The notes under the pieces: model-generated
Seen by the model: the letters and a program-made list of their open reading frames with translations, nothing else
Database searches by the model: none
Told to the model about the DNA's origin: nothing
DNA from: Tolypocladium sp. Sup5 PDA-1
Lineage: Eukaryota; Ascomycota; Sordariomycetes; Hypocreales; Ophiocordycipitaceae
NCBI GenBank assembly: GCA_000750105.3
Contig: JPHH03000043.1
Coordinates: forward strand, 186,001 to 250,000
DNA: 64,000 nucleotides
Direction: 5' to 3'
Part shown: one piece after another, positions 25,561 through 37,005 of the stretch
Layout: each line of letters starts with the position of its first letter
Position numbering within the stretch: position 1 is the first letter of the stretch
Made by a program: the position numbers and the translations under genes

Positions 25561-28500
25561 AAAGGTAGAAGGGGAAATAGCTTCGTTTACTCGATTAAGT
25601 AGTCCTCGCTAACTATATAGTAGTCCGCTACTTATACGGAATATCCCCCTTTTACCTAATATATAGATAGGAGCTAATTTTACTATTAGAAGTAGAAAAT
25701 CCTATATAACGTCTTATTAACTAGGATAAGGTTATATCGTTAATAGATCTCTTTAAAGCACGCGTATAGATACTAGCCTATAAGGCTAAAGATATCGAAA
25801 AGGCCTATATAAAAGTAATAGCCTTCTATAAGTAACTCGTAGACTAGACTAATAAGTAGAATCGTTATATTATTAGAAAAGATGCCTTAAACCTAGGGGA
25901 CCTTATCTTAGTATATAATATAAGGAGATTAAATAATCTCTTATAAGTAGCAAAGCTATAGATACGCTAGACTAGCCCCTTTTGCATTATATCTCGAGCC
26001 CCTTTTTCTAGCGCGTATAGACTATAGACGCTTAATAGGATTAAACTTAATAAAATAATTATAGGGGAATATATTAAGAAGTTTATTAAAGGGCCTAATA
26101 GCTAGTAGTTATTAGATATAGACGATTAGCTATTATAAGATAAACTCGCTATATTAGCAAGGACCCCCTAGGAGAGTAATTAGACTATAGTCGATAACTT
26201 ACTTATAACCCTAGCTTAAGAAGGGTTAGATAAGATAGTCTTATAAAGCGCTAGTTATATAATAGCGCTAGATAACGATTTTCCCTTAGAAGATAACGAT
26301 AAAGATAAAGATAAGGGCGTTAAAGAGACTTAGGGAGGTAAAGACTAACTCGCCCCTTCTTATAAAGGACCTCGCTAGTTACTAGAAGTATAGCTCCCGC
26401 GACTAGCTTAAACTAAGAAAGATAAGTATAACGCTATCGAACTCTAGTATATCTACTCGTTATTAAAAGAGAGATAGCTACGCTAGCTTTATTCCTAAGG
26501 TTTCTGCTAGAGCCTAGTTCCTATAGTTAGGGAGGAGGTAGCTAGTACCGTAAGGATATCGCTGTATTTACTATAAGAACGGGTATACTATAATAGATAG
26601 TAGCGAACCTTAGAAAGTAGAAAAAGGATAAGTAAAAATCTTTATAAGTAACTAACCCTCGACGATAGTAAGATAAGAGTTAGGGGGTAATAGATAACTA
26701 TTATTATAAGACTACTATTACCTTTACTATAGAAATAACTATATTATAATAGATAGTAGTAAGTATTAAAAGATAATTAAGGAGGTTTTCTACTTACTTA
26801 TTTACTAATAAAATTATAATAGACTATTAGTACTAGTTAAAATCTACCTTTAAACTATATACCTTAGCTATTTACTTAAGAGTCTTCTAGATACTCCTAG
26901 CATTCCTTAATAAACTACCCTAGCTTAAGGCACTAGAGCTTATCTTAACTAGCCTAGCCTACTCTAGTACTTTATAATTATAACGAGGATCGAATAAATA
27001 AGGATAATAGTATAGGACTCGAGGGGTATCGGCCGCGTTTACGAATTCCTTAATAACTTATAGAATTACCTAGCCTACCTTTTCCCCTATAAACGAGGCT
27101 CCTAAGTAATATATATCCTTATAAGATATAGGCGCGTAACCGCGATAATATCGCTACTCGTATATAGTCGTTTATATAGAATACTATATATAATTTATAT
27201 AAGAGCCCCCTATAACGCCCTCTATAGATATATATTCATAGAAGGGGTATATAACGTATTCCTACGCGGATATCGCCGAAGAGGACTAGGCCTAGATATA
27301 GCCTCTATAATAGGTATAGTTATATAAGCTAAAGGAAGTAATAATAAGCGCGGTAATATATTCTTAATGATTAAATAACTACCTAAAGAAGTATCCTATA
27401 GGATATGCTATTTCTATAGGGATATAAACTTAGCGAGAGATAAGATCGCGTCCCTTAAGGGACTTCTAGAAGGATTTGCTAGAGTACTTCTCGATAAAGT
27501 AGGTAAACGGGGTTATATCCCTAGTATTATAGTAAATCCTATAAGGAGCGTATTCTAGCTATACTTCGCGAAAAGCTACTTTAATAAAGATTAGGAGGTT
27601 AAGGTAACTAATATTATTACCGCCGAGTACCTAAGTCTCGATATAGCTATAAGTCTAAGAAGAGACTATAGTTAGTAAAGGAAAGGCTATAATAGATAGT
27701 ATTACCTTACTCTATAATAATTATTATTAAGCTTTATTAGTAAAGAGGTATAACCTCGCTAAGATATACGCGATATAAGAGAAAGCTATATTATAGGAAG
27801 CTTTTTTATTATAAGAGCCTAGTAGTCTAGTAATTTATCGTAGTCCTTAGCCTATAGCTTCTCGAAGTTAACTATAAGGTTAGCTATAATAGAAGAGTTA
27901 ATAAAGATATAAAAAAGGAAGAAGTTAAAAGTATAAGGAAAAGAAGAAGTATACTATTTATTAGTAAGGCCTAGAGGAAGAAAGGGGGGGTATTATTAAG
28001 GTATAAATATAAAGAAAATACTTAGCGCCTTAATATTAGATAAAGACTAGTAAATTATATACTTAGAAGTTATAGGGCTAGGAGAAAATTCTCTCTATGC
28101 GATAAATAAACGGCGAGAAGGGACTCCTACTATAGGAGAAATAGTATAGGCTTCGCACCTATACTTAGTAAGGATATAGGAGATATAATACGAGCTAATA
28201 GAGAAGCTACTTAAAAATCTATAGTTATTATAAGAGAAGCTATATAAAAACTTATATTAACTAGACTTAAGCTACTCGAGCATGCATTAACTACCCTTAT
28301 TTTTAGGTAAAGACTAGTAAGCTAGCTATAGGACTCCTTAAGATAAGATAAGAGCGAGCTTATTTCCTAATAAGTAATATATACTTTATATCTTATAAAT
28401 ACTCTTCTTCCGCGGCTATTATTAAAGAGTTAAGTACTTTACCTTATAAATAGCGTCTATAAACTACTTTAATCTCCCTCTTATATTACTTTATAAGCTT

Positions 28501-31419
28501 CCCTCCTTTATAATATTTAGAAGTATGCTATTTTATTATAAAAAATAAGCTTACTATTAATAAACTCTTTCTCCCTTCGTTAGTAACCTCCTATCTCGAT
28601 AAGTAGTTAATAATATTAAAGATTAACCTTTCCTCTTAACTAGCCTACTCTCCTTAATTATAATATTTAAAACTAACTCTTTACCTACTATTTTAAGTAT
28701 AGTATTACCTTATGCTATGCTTAAATAATAGAGGTATAGTATAATATAGAGTATATTAGCTTAGCGCGGTATAATACCCTTCCTATAGATAAGGCTATTT
28801 TCTTTCGCAAAAGCAAGTATATACTAAATAGCTATATAAGATATATTATCCTAGAGGGAGGATAAGGGAGCTTTTACTAGGAAGATAAGCTAGAAGCTAG
28901 GGAGGTACTCGCTATTCTATATAAGGTATAGCCTACCTTTATTATAGCGCGAGAATATTAGCTATATAACCTACTTTAAATTGATAAGTATAAGATAAAC
29001 TTTAACGATATATTATAAGCCTTCGCCTAGGTTAAAAGGTAGTTAAGGTTCCCTAAAGATAGGCGTTAGGGTAATTATCTCGTAGATATCTATTATTTTC
29101 TTATAGAAGCTAATAATAAGGAATAGATATTAAACTTTATTATAATCTTAATAATAAAGGCCCTTATAAGAGGGATTAAATATATTATAGCGATACCTAA
29201 CGATATAATAATAATTATAATAGAAGATAATAGTACTTTAACTTATATAGGCAATAAGTAAGAATCGGATATCTTCTAGAAATGCCCTAGTTTAGATATA
29301 AAGGTTGCTAGTAGCGATAGGATATTTAATAAACCCCTTTATAATAGATAATATAAGCGGCGCTTATATATAGGATTAATTAACTTTATAAAGAAGATAA
29401 GTAGTAAATATTACTAGGGAAGCTTTGTTTAGGATAGGAAGACAGGGAACCTTCTAGTATCGGACTTTATAAAGTAAGGAAGGAAGGCTAGACTTATAGC
29501 GGTTATTAGGGTATAGCGATAGATCCTATATATAAACGACTACCCCTATAACTTTATATACTTCCTAATACCTAGAAGTTCGTAGAACTAGTAATAGGAA
29601 TATAGTTATATAGCTATAATAACCCTATAGTATTAAGTCCGTGGAATAGTTAAGTTATAGCTATAAGATATAAATCTAGCTAAATATAGCTTTAGGATTT
29701 AGAAAGATATAACTTTCTTATAGGGCGAGGCTAACCCGGACTAGGAATAGCGTTTCTAGGATTAAGTAATATATTATAAGGGCTAAGGAAAGGATAGCTA
29801 CGATACTCTCCTTAACTAAATAATTAACTTCCTTAAAAGCGTTATAGCTAACGAGCTCGGAATTAGAGGAGGAAACGAGTTCTAGCTTAGGTATAATAAG
29901 GGCGCTGCCTTCTAGTATTTTAATAATACTAAGGTATTACTTAAAGCCCTATACTTCCCTTTTCTCTAGAACGCCTTACTTACTATAATTAGGGGCATAT
30001 GCTTATTCCCTAGGATATTAGTAAACGCGACTTATCCCTATAACTATATTATACTAGTAAGATATAGTTCGACTATAGTAATTAACCCCTTTTATTTTCT
30101 ACCCTATAAGTAACCCTAGCGCGAAGATACGTAATAGAAACTATCTCTCCCTTAGAGAGTTAAGAGGAATCGAATATAAAGGGAATAAGGTTATATAGTA
30201 ATAAGAATATCGAGGAGACTTCCCTAGAGCCCTAAGGGACTAATTAATCTCGGAAGCCTAGAACTATAGCTAGTTCTATAGACTCCTTAGCGCTTTACGT
30301 CTCCCCCTATAATATTATAAGGAAGCGTATTTATATTATATAGGATACTAAGGATAAGCTCGAGCTAGGACCCCTTTAATAAAATAACGCTAACTCTAAG
30401 GGCATAACCTTCTTTATCTCGAGAATAAATAATACCTATAAGAGGAACCTCTAGCACGCCGACCCCTTAGCTAAGGTATCTTTAGATAAGTACCTATAAC
30501 TTAGTTCGATAGATATACTAGGACCGCCTTAGTAATAAGTCTACTTAGGGCTTACTACTAAACTTAGACGTTAAACTAACCTATGCCCTATTATACCTCT
30601 AGAACTCTCGCGCCTATAACTTAGTTCGATAGATATACCTAGACCGCTATAGTAATAAGTCCGCTTAGAGCTTACCGCTAACCTTATACGCTAGATTAAT
30701 CTACGCCCTATTATACCTCTAAAGATCTCGCTCTAGCGGGTCGGTTAGCTAGATATTAAGGGTAGAATATACTAACGATAAGTTCCGTTACGAGCGAGTT
30801 AAAGGGGAATAGATAGTCTTAAATAGCTCTAATAGGGGTAATAGCGATAATAAGCTATATATAATAGGTAGAGGCGGCTATACTATAACTATAGAGCTTA
30901 TAGACGCGCTTAGTAGACTCTTTAAGAAACGCGCTATAGTTCTATTTATTAAGTTTAATAGAGGATATACTATATCTACCGCGCTAGGGCTTATTAACTA
31001 TAACTCTTAGTAGTATTTAGAAGACTAGCTACTACCGCTTACCTAGTCCCCTCGCCCTATAGCTAGGCCTTCTAGGGCTAAACGCGCTATAAGGCGATAA
31101 GAAGAGAATATAGCGTGGATAGAACGTAAGAAGATCGAAAGGGATATAGACTAGCTATAGCTTAATATACCGCGAGCTAAGAGGACCTAACGTTACTAAA
31201 TAAATAGTCCCTATATTCCTTTATTTCGTTTCGTTATTTCTTTTATCTATAGTTAGGGAGGTAATAGGATAGTTTAGTAGAGCTAGAGTTCGGGCTCGTT
31301 ACTAGGATTACCTACGATTACGCGTTACCTTCGTACTTTATTTATATAAGGTCGTCTACTAGGGGCTACTCTTTCTTTCTTTCGCGTTTATGACCGCCTA
31401 AGGGCAGTCGGCGCCTACG
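25561..31419 (+). other. Long unidentified segment between integrase and right LTR
   Basis: Nearly 5.9 kb remain between the integrase core and the right LTR. The first kilobase is probably the integrase C-terminus and the pol end (to about 26,690, where a G-rich AGTTAGGGGGTAATAG occurs). Further on, some frames look like decayed coding sequence. Near 29,400-29,600 the plus strand gives runs such as 'GSFV-DRKTGNLLVSDFIK' and 'ILYINDYPYNFIYFL' interrupted at Arg/Trp/Gln positions. I cannot name a family. It could be an extra ORF of the element, captured host DNA or another nested element without visible LTRs. Confidence 0.5.
30492..30731 (+). repeat. Two-copy tandem repeat, 120-bp period
   Basis: The sequence starting CCTATAACTTAGTTCGATAG at 30,493 recurs at 30,613, and similarity continues for the whole 120 bases, with both units ending in CCCTATTATACCTCTA. 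The units differ mostly by transitions. The 120-bp (40-codon) period suggests a duplication inside former coding sequence. Confidence 0.7.
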
Positions 31420-31429
31420 TAGGGAGGAG

Positions 31430-31999
31430 TTTATTAAGGTATTAGTATAGACCCCTAACTAAAAAAACGGAAAATATAAAAAAGTAAAGGAATATTAGGA
31501 CGCCTAGCGAGTCTATAGGTATAAGAGAGATGTCTATATCCCTATAAATAAATAGTCCCCTATATACGCATTAACGTAAGTTATAACGTTTATAAGCTTT
31601 TAAGATTCTAATAATAAAAAATCCTAGTTAATTCCTCCTATATTTTTTAAGATAGCTATAGTTGCCTCTCCTTGCCTCTTTACCTTTAACTTATACGATA
31701 TAAAGACCTATTTATATAGGCGCTAATTTATAGACTATACGCCGCTATGCTAATGTTCTAACTTACACGGAGATAGTCGCTCTAACTTACACGGCAACGG
31801 TCGCTCTAACTTATACGGCAACGGTCGCTCCGACTTATACGGGGATACCCGTCTTATCTTACGCGTTAAGTAGCGCACTAACTTACACGACGACTCGTGT
31901 CACTGACTAATAGCTGACTTCTTGGGCAGGGACCGACTCTACGACTTACACGACGATCGTTGCACTCGGCCTTTGGTGTGTTCGTTCCCCCTCAACAAA
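31430..31999 (+). repeat. Right LTR of the 13.3-kb gypsy-like element
   Basis: A 570-bp repeat of the left LTR. The last 250 bases or so (31,750-31,999) retain CACGG, GACTCGTG and CTCAACAAAC in near-original form, whereas the first half is as mutated as the element body. The same short tandem units are visible as CTAACTTACACGG at about 31,758-31,840. Confidence 0.85.
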
Positions 32000-32891
32000 C
32001 TATCTAGGGGCACTAGAATACTATAAGTCCTGTGGTTTAGATAGGATTGTGACTACTATATTTTAGTCCATGAACTCCTCGGACTATCCCTCGAGGATTT
32101 GCTTAACTATTGCGACCGACGTTTCTCGCTTAAGACTATTCTCCTCCTAGCCGACTAAGCTATTTCCCGAATTAAATATATCTATAATAAAGGGTTTCTA
32201 TACCGCGATATTAAGCTAGATAATTTTCTTATTAGGGCTAGGAGATAAGGGAATATGCTTTACACGATTAATTTCGGCCTAGCTAAGGATTGCTCTAATA
32301 CCGAGTAATACTACGCTCTAGAGGGCCGCTCGTTTACCGGGACTAGTCGATACGCTAGTCTTAATACCTATAACGGACGCGGTGAGTATCCATACGCCCG
32401 GTAAGCGAAGTAGCGCTAATAACGGGATAGCGCAATCTTGGGGTAATGACCTGGAATCGTTAGGATACGTTTTATTATACCTCGCTAATAGTTCGCTACT
32501 ATAGCAGGGCTTGAAGGCTTTAATAGATAAGTAGAAGAACGATCTAATTAAAGAGAACAAAATGACCTTGTCCGTGGAAGCACTATGCGAAGGACTTCCT
32601 AAGGAGTTTGCCATTTACATCCACTACACACGATCATTGGGATTCACGGAGAAGCCTAATTACTCGTACCTTCGGCAACTTTTCCGCCGTCTATTTATAG
32701 CTCGGGGTTTTAAGCACGATAATGTCTTCGACTAGACGGAGAGGCGATTCCACGAGTTACATAGCCATCTCCGTGAGCAGAAGCTTTAAACATTAGAGAC
32801 TAAGAGCCGGCCTGCAAAGAGAATGGCCTAGATGAGGGCATCGAGGGACAGCCGGCATAGAAAGAGACGGCGAGGCGTATCAAAGACGTAG
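32000..32891 (+). pseudogene. Casein kinase I-like gene, C-terminal fragment, RIP-inactivated
   Basis: This continues the kinase interrupted at 18,717. One frame gives 'LVHELLGLSLEDLLNYCDRRFS', then the catalytic loop as YRDIKLDN where CK1 enzymes have HRDIKPDN, and NFGLAKD where DFG is expected. 'EGRSFTGTSRYASLNT' then follows, diagnostic of the CK1 family. A 49-bp intron with GTGAGT donor, CTAAT branch and TAG acceptor lies at 32,382-32,430. After it come 'NDLESLGYVLLYL', 'LCEGLPKEFAIYIHYTRSLGF' and 'LRQLFRRLF'. At least seven stops (for example D-TAA-A, FD-TAG-T) replace Gln or Trp. His-to-Tyr, Pro-to-Leu and Asp-to-Asn changes all fit transitions, so no kinase activity is possible. Confidence 0.85.
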
Positions 32892-33165
32892 CGTCGATAA
32901 ATTACGATTTGCCCACGTCCTGAGTTACGATCGTCCACTCGATACAGTTACCCGCGCCCTGGGCCGCCGGCCGATTCGAGGCTTTTCCACAGCACGGCGC
33001 GACCAGCGGCCGGCGCAGCCTCGACGGCTGAAATACCTCATACGCCTAGTGGGGGTGCTCAGCACAAACAGGTTATATGCACCGGCGACTAATCGAGGAC
33101 TAATAGGAGCCGGTGCCACCTCGTTGAGCACCGGCTACTTGAAAGCGCAGCCGCCAGCCTAGGCG

Positions 33166-33987
33166 ATGCTACAAACTAGTCTAACAGCCTTTGCCCTCTT
33201 CATCATCGCCCGGTCCTGTGTGCGGCGTGCCTACGTATGGTGGTTCGGTCTAGCCGGTCGCACAGAACCCTCCGCCGGCTTACAAGGCGAGCACTCTCGG
33301 GACCCTTGGTGGGCGATAGACGAGAAGTCGCGAGACGGCGCAAGCATCACCAGCACCATGCAGGGTCAGGCCGTGGGCTTCGCAGAGGGAGAGCGAGCGG
33401 GGAGCAAGACCAAGTTAACGGTTAATCCGAATTAGAGGAGTAGCGCCTTCGTTTCGCGGCTGCCTCCTGCACCGCCGCTGACGCCCCCAGAGCTAAGCAC
33501 TGCCGTCTTCACCATTGAGGGCGCACCGCCGCACCGGCAAGACAGCTTCATCCACCAGCCAAACCCCGACTACATAAGCTCGACGTCGTCGTCGTCGTTT
33601 ACGCAGACGAGCGCCGCGTCTCCATCCACGCCGCGCCGCCGCTCCTACCACCGGACCCTCCCAATCGGCATTCCCATGCCCCAGCACTCGTCGCTATCCG
33701 AGGCTGACTCTACCGACTTGACTTTTTTGCCAAGCTCGTATCCGCCGACGAGCCCGCTACTCCCGCCGCCGCCGCCAGGCACCTCGAGGGCCGACGGCCT
33801 CGCTCAGGGGCGAGGGGAGGTGGACGTCCTGGGCGAGATTATCTCGGCCCTGGATAACGAGGGCGCCGGCTAGAATCGCCACACGCGCGTCTACGGTAGC
33901 GGCGTGTGTCTAGCTTGCGCCGCGTCTAGGGGGGAGCACTAGGGCGGCTTCTACGGGGCGACGGTAACGCCCGAGGAGATGCGATAA
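33166..33987 (+). pseudogene. Conserved fungal hypothetical gene with three in-frame TAG stops
   Basis: One frame of 273 codons from ATG 33,166 to TAA 33,985-33,987 is broken only by TAG at 33,433, TAG at 33,871 and one more TAG in the last 50 codons. The N-terminus 'MLQTSLTAFALFIIARSC' could be a signal anchor. The centre is Pro/Ser rich ('LPPAPPLTPPELSTAVFTIEG', 'SYPPTSPLLPPPPPG'). The end reads 'RHTRVYGSGVCLACAAS' and 'GGFYGATVTPEEMR', which I recognise as the C-terminus of a conserved Pezizomycotina protein of unknown function. Two stops fit Trp TGG or Gln CAG turned to TAG. It lies just outside the fully RIPped zone, so damage is light. Confidence 0.65.
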
Positions 33988-34776
33988 GGCTAGTCGAGTA
34001 GACGTATATATGCATACATAGCGAGAACGGCAGCGTATTTTAGCAAGCGTAGTAAGCGTAAGGTCGGAGGCATATACGACTTGCTTCGGCCCCTAACGCT
34101 ATCGACCTAGGGACTTAATATTAAGCTACTATTTAATAATGCGGAAGCTATGGCGCCTATACGTACCTGCGTTAGGATATAGGGATACGGGGATTAATAA
34201 GACGTCTAGCGGACCTAGGGCCTCTACATCCAGCCTAAGAGGGGGGGCGGGGAAGACAGACGTTTACCACGCCACCTGGCAAAAAATATCCTATACCCAC
34301 CATAGAAACCTGTTTAGACGAAAACGCCATTCGTCGCACCGTTCACCGATATATAGACGTCCTTGTGTCACCAGGAAGATGCCCATAGGCGCTAGTCCGC
34401 TCCCACGTAATTGGCCCTCGTAGCTTAACATTCAGCATCCTATAAGTTTAAAAGACTAACATAACTTTATTGTAGTTGAATGAGTGTGAGCTAATAGTTA
34501 GCAGCAAAGCATCTTTGACCACGAAATCAGACCTATCTTTAACCCGCAATCGCAATGCGTTTCGCGAACGCATGCCCAGGGCGGGCAGTTGGTCAGGCGC
34601 CTCCATTGCCTCGGTTGCTGTTGTCTCGAGCTGGAACACTGGGCCCGAAGAGGTCGTATAGGATGTCCGCATTCAATAACTCCGATGCGTCAATTCGGGG
34701 GCCTTCCCAATCATTCGGTCCATCAGCGACCTCAGTTGTAGAGTTTGAGGACTCTGTGCACACGCAAGGGACCCCA
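33988..34776. other. Transition region, no supported gene
   Basis: Composition shifts here from RIP-affected to normal. ORFs at 34,139-34,423 and around 34,448-34,927 overlap in several frames. Those after 34,555 are mainly the antisense of the downstream gene's last exon and 3' region. No motif, tRNA or repeat is recognised. Confidence 0.4.
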
Positions 34777-36365
34777 TCAAGAAGTCGAAGGATTCCCACA
34801 GCGGTTTCCGGCGTCAGTTCTGACAGCCGAGGGTTGCATGCCCGAGATAGCAGAAGGACCAGGAGTCTGTGAAGTCATCCCTGCAACATCTCCTCCCCCG
34901 GCATTGCTTCCTATTTCGTGTCAATAAGGAGGGCACAATTGCGTCTCAGGGGGGCGCTTACCTTGCAGGTCGGGGCTCGATGCGGTGTATGCCTCCACAT
35001 CAAACGTTTCGAGAGCTGTTAATCTAGAGCTGTCAATATCTATCGTTAGGGTCGGAGAACCCGTGGCAGCCGTATCAGGAGGCGATCCGGGATTGTCTAA
35101 TGAATTGTGTTAACTGAGAGGGAGCGGTTGTATCTTGTTGTGCGATGCTACTTACCAAGCATGTCTAGACCCATCGCCTGATATGAATCCGGACTCACGG
35201 CCTCCATGCCGTAGAGGGGTAGGAATATATCTGTGTCAACTTCATCCAGTCTGTCCTCGACAGTTGTCGCGGAGGTATCGCAGCATTCTGCTATATTACA
35301 GTCATCCGTTGACGATGAGGACTCTTCGACAGGCGCCCCAATGAGCGACGCGACGCCGGCCAGGTGGTCCGAGGCCCCGACATTGTCGCCCTGCGGCGTG
35401 CCTGGCGCAGGTCGGCGGACATGAATGGAGAGTGCAGACCGCAACTCCTCCAACGCGGCCGCGTCAGGAGCATCCATCAACTCCAACGTGTCACTCTCCT
35501 CTTTCTTCCTGTTCCACAGCTCAATGAACTCGCGTTGGGCTTCGGAGTCGGGAGCTTCGTCCACCCTGACCGTACGGCCTTTGACTTGGATTTCAGCCGG
35601 CGATTGGCCTTGGCTGTGTAGTGAGGATGGACTGCCAGAAACTGGCCTCTGAGCTGAAGTAGACGGAGGAACCTGATAGAGTTCCTCATACGACTCCTCC
35701 GGAATAACAGATGTGTTGAAGTACGGTCCCCAGCTCTGTCCAGGGGTGACGTTGCCGGGCTCGTTGCTCACATGGGAACGGCGTCTGTCCACTTGTTCAT
35801 CGCCCAGGTTCAGACTTTCCACCCTGTCTGACAGCCCAGCAGGAGCCGAAGAGCTTTCAGAGGCTGGATCGTGAGTCTTGCTAAGCGCCATTGCGTCCAC
35901 ATCTAGAGGGTAATTCGACTGAATGCCTGGTGGTGGAGGAGGAGGAGCTCTGTTCCATCGTCAGCTTCAGTCTAGCTCGATGATATGAGAGGCGGGCTCT
36001 GTCCTCTAGCGTCTCTTCGTACGATACCAAGGGCTATTGCTTACCTCCCGGGCGAACCTGGGTTGCGGGTTTGCTCCTTCCCCTTTGAATGGCGTTCTTT
36101 TCTTTTGTCTTTACCCTTGCCTTTCATCCACAAACCCTCTTCCAAAGTCTCTGTATCAGAGGAGACAGGTTCAACAGGGCTGTTAGGGGAAGGGGTTGGC
36201 CGCTGATTTGAGGAAGGCTGAGGCATGTGAGGAAGCCGTGTCGAGAGTGTCTCCATCGAGCTGGAGCAATAATAACAAAAGTGAGAGCGCAATCGACTGT
36301 GCGTATCTTTTGTCCAGGAGACAACTGTACCGAGAAACAAGGGCGAGGCTTTGATCTGGAGGCAT
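34777..36365 (-). CDS. Orphan protein, five exons, 437 aa
   Basis: Five exons join into one frame: 36,331-36,365, 36,045-36,260, 35,156-35,949, 34,962-35,096 and 34,777-34,910. The introns (70, 95, 59 and 51 bp) have GTACAG, GTAAGC, GTAAGT and GTAAGC donors; the second has a clear GCTGAC branch before CAG. The summed length is 1,314 bases, exactly 438 codons. The product begins 'MPPDQSLALVSRS', has a lysine-rich segment 'KGKGKDKRKERHSKGK' at about residues 60-75 (possible nuclear localisation), a run of six prolines, and a long acidic Ser/Thr-rich body. I recognise no domain; it looks largely disordered. A start at 35,891 within exon 3 is the alternative. No RIP signature is seen. Confidence 0.6.
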
Positions 36366-36644
36366 CCTTTATATAGACATTGGAGCCATTGTTGGAGATC
36401 GTGCGCGACGTTGTTCTCGCCAACGGAAGAGAGATCTTGTCTCCTTCCAAGCTGATCAACTACACGACGTTATCCCCTCCCAAGAACAACCAGCTGACCC
36501 TCCAATTGGCCGATTCAGGTAGATCGGTCTTCGCGACCAACACAGGGAACTACGGCCCTACGGGTCCATCTTCCGATAGGCAAGGGCAAAGCTACTCCTG
36601 CAAGCTGCATGATGTTGGCTGTGATACACCAGGTTGTGCGAGAC

Positions 36645-36908
36645 TCAGAGGCCGAGATACATGGTCTCAGAGCCGTTCATGTACGCCACATCGACCAAGA
36701 GTCTTCGAAGTGTCACCAGGGGCTTCGGGCGCACGAGCAGCTGTTCTAGCGGGCCGCATCCGACGATATTCCAATGCAACTTCGCCTCACGACACTTGCC
36801 CGACGGCAGGCTTCCCCGGCCGAGAATAGATGCTACTCGAACCCATGCTTGTATATCATAGCCATACATCCTCAAGAACCGCCCTGACCAACTCTCAACT
36901 GAAACCAA
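36645..36908 (-). other. Possible gene fragment, minus-strand ORF of 87 codons
   Basis: An open frame reads 'WSGRFLRMYGYDIQAWVRVASILGRG' then 'LVTLRRLLVDVAYMNGSE'. The composition looks protein-like (many Leu, Arg, Trp), but no family is recognised, no start context is convincing and the frame closes on both sides. It may be an exon remnant. The overlapping plus-strand frames (36,380-36,861) are equally open, so this is weak. Confidence 0.25.
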
Positions 36909-36922
36909 AGTTGAACGGGTGC

Positions 36923-37005
36923 ATGCACTTGCACTTGCACTTGCACTTGCACTTGCACTTGCATTTGCACTTGCACTTGCACTTGCATTTGCACTTGCAC
37001 TTGCC
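36923..37005. repeat. GCACTT hexanucleotide tandem repeat
   Basis: About 13 copies of GCACTT/GCATTT in tandem, mostly perfect, with two copies in which C is T. A hexamer array keeps all frames open, so the Leu-His and Leu-Ala ORFs across it (36,830-37,207, both strands) are repeat artefacts. Confidence 0.9.

Larger units (their letters stand above)
18718..31999 (+). mobile_element. Gypsy-like LTR retrotransposon (13.3 kb) inserted in a kinase gene
   Basis: The element has direct LTRs at 18,718-19,286 and 31,430-31,999, both bounded by TTTGTTG/CAACAAA inverted ends. CTAT occurs immediately outside each end (18,714-18,717 and 32,000-32,003), consistent with a 4-bp target duplication; RIP at the edge makes 4 versus 5 bp uncertain. 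A purine tract AGGGAGGAG abuts the right LTR at about 31,421-31,429. Gag-like, RT, RNase H and integrase relics read on the plus strand between about 20,000 and 25,560. Some 4.7 kb then follow before the right LTR, which makes the element unusually long. Confidence 0.85.

Noticed and set aside
1..34100. A CRISPR array or bacterial-type mobile island
   Set aside because: No regularly spaced short repeats; the repeats are LTRs and the gene structure is eukaryotic.
36380..36829. 149-codon plus-strand ORF beside the orphan gene
   Set aside because: No motif; it overlaps other open frames on both strands and has no intron or start support.
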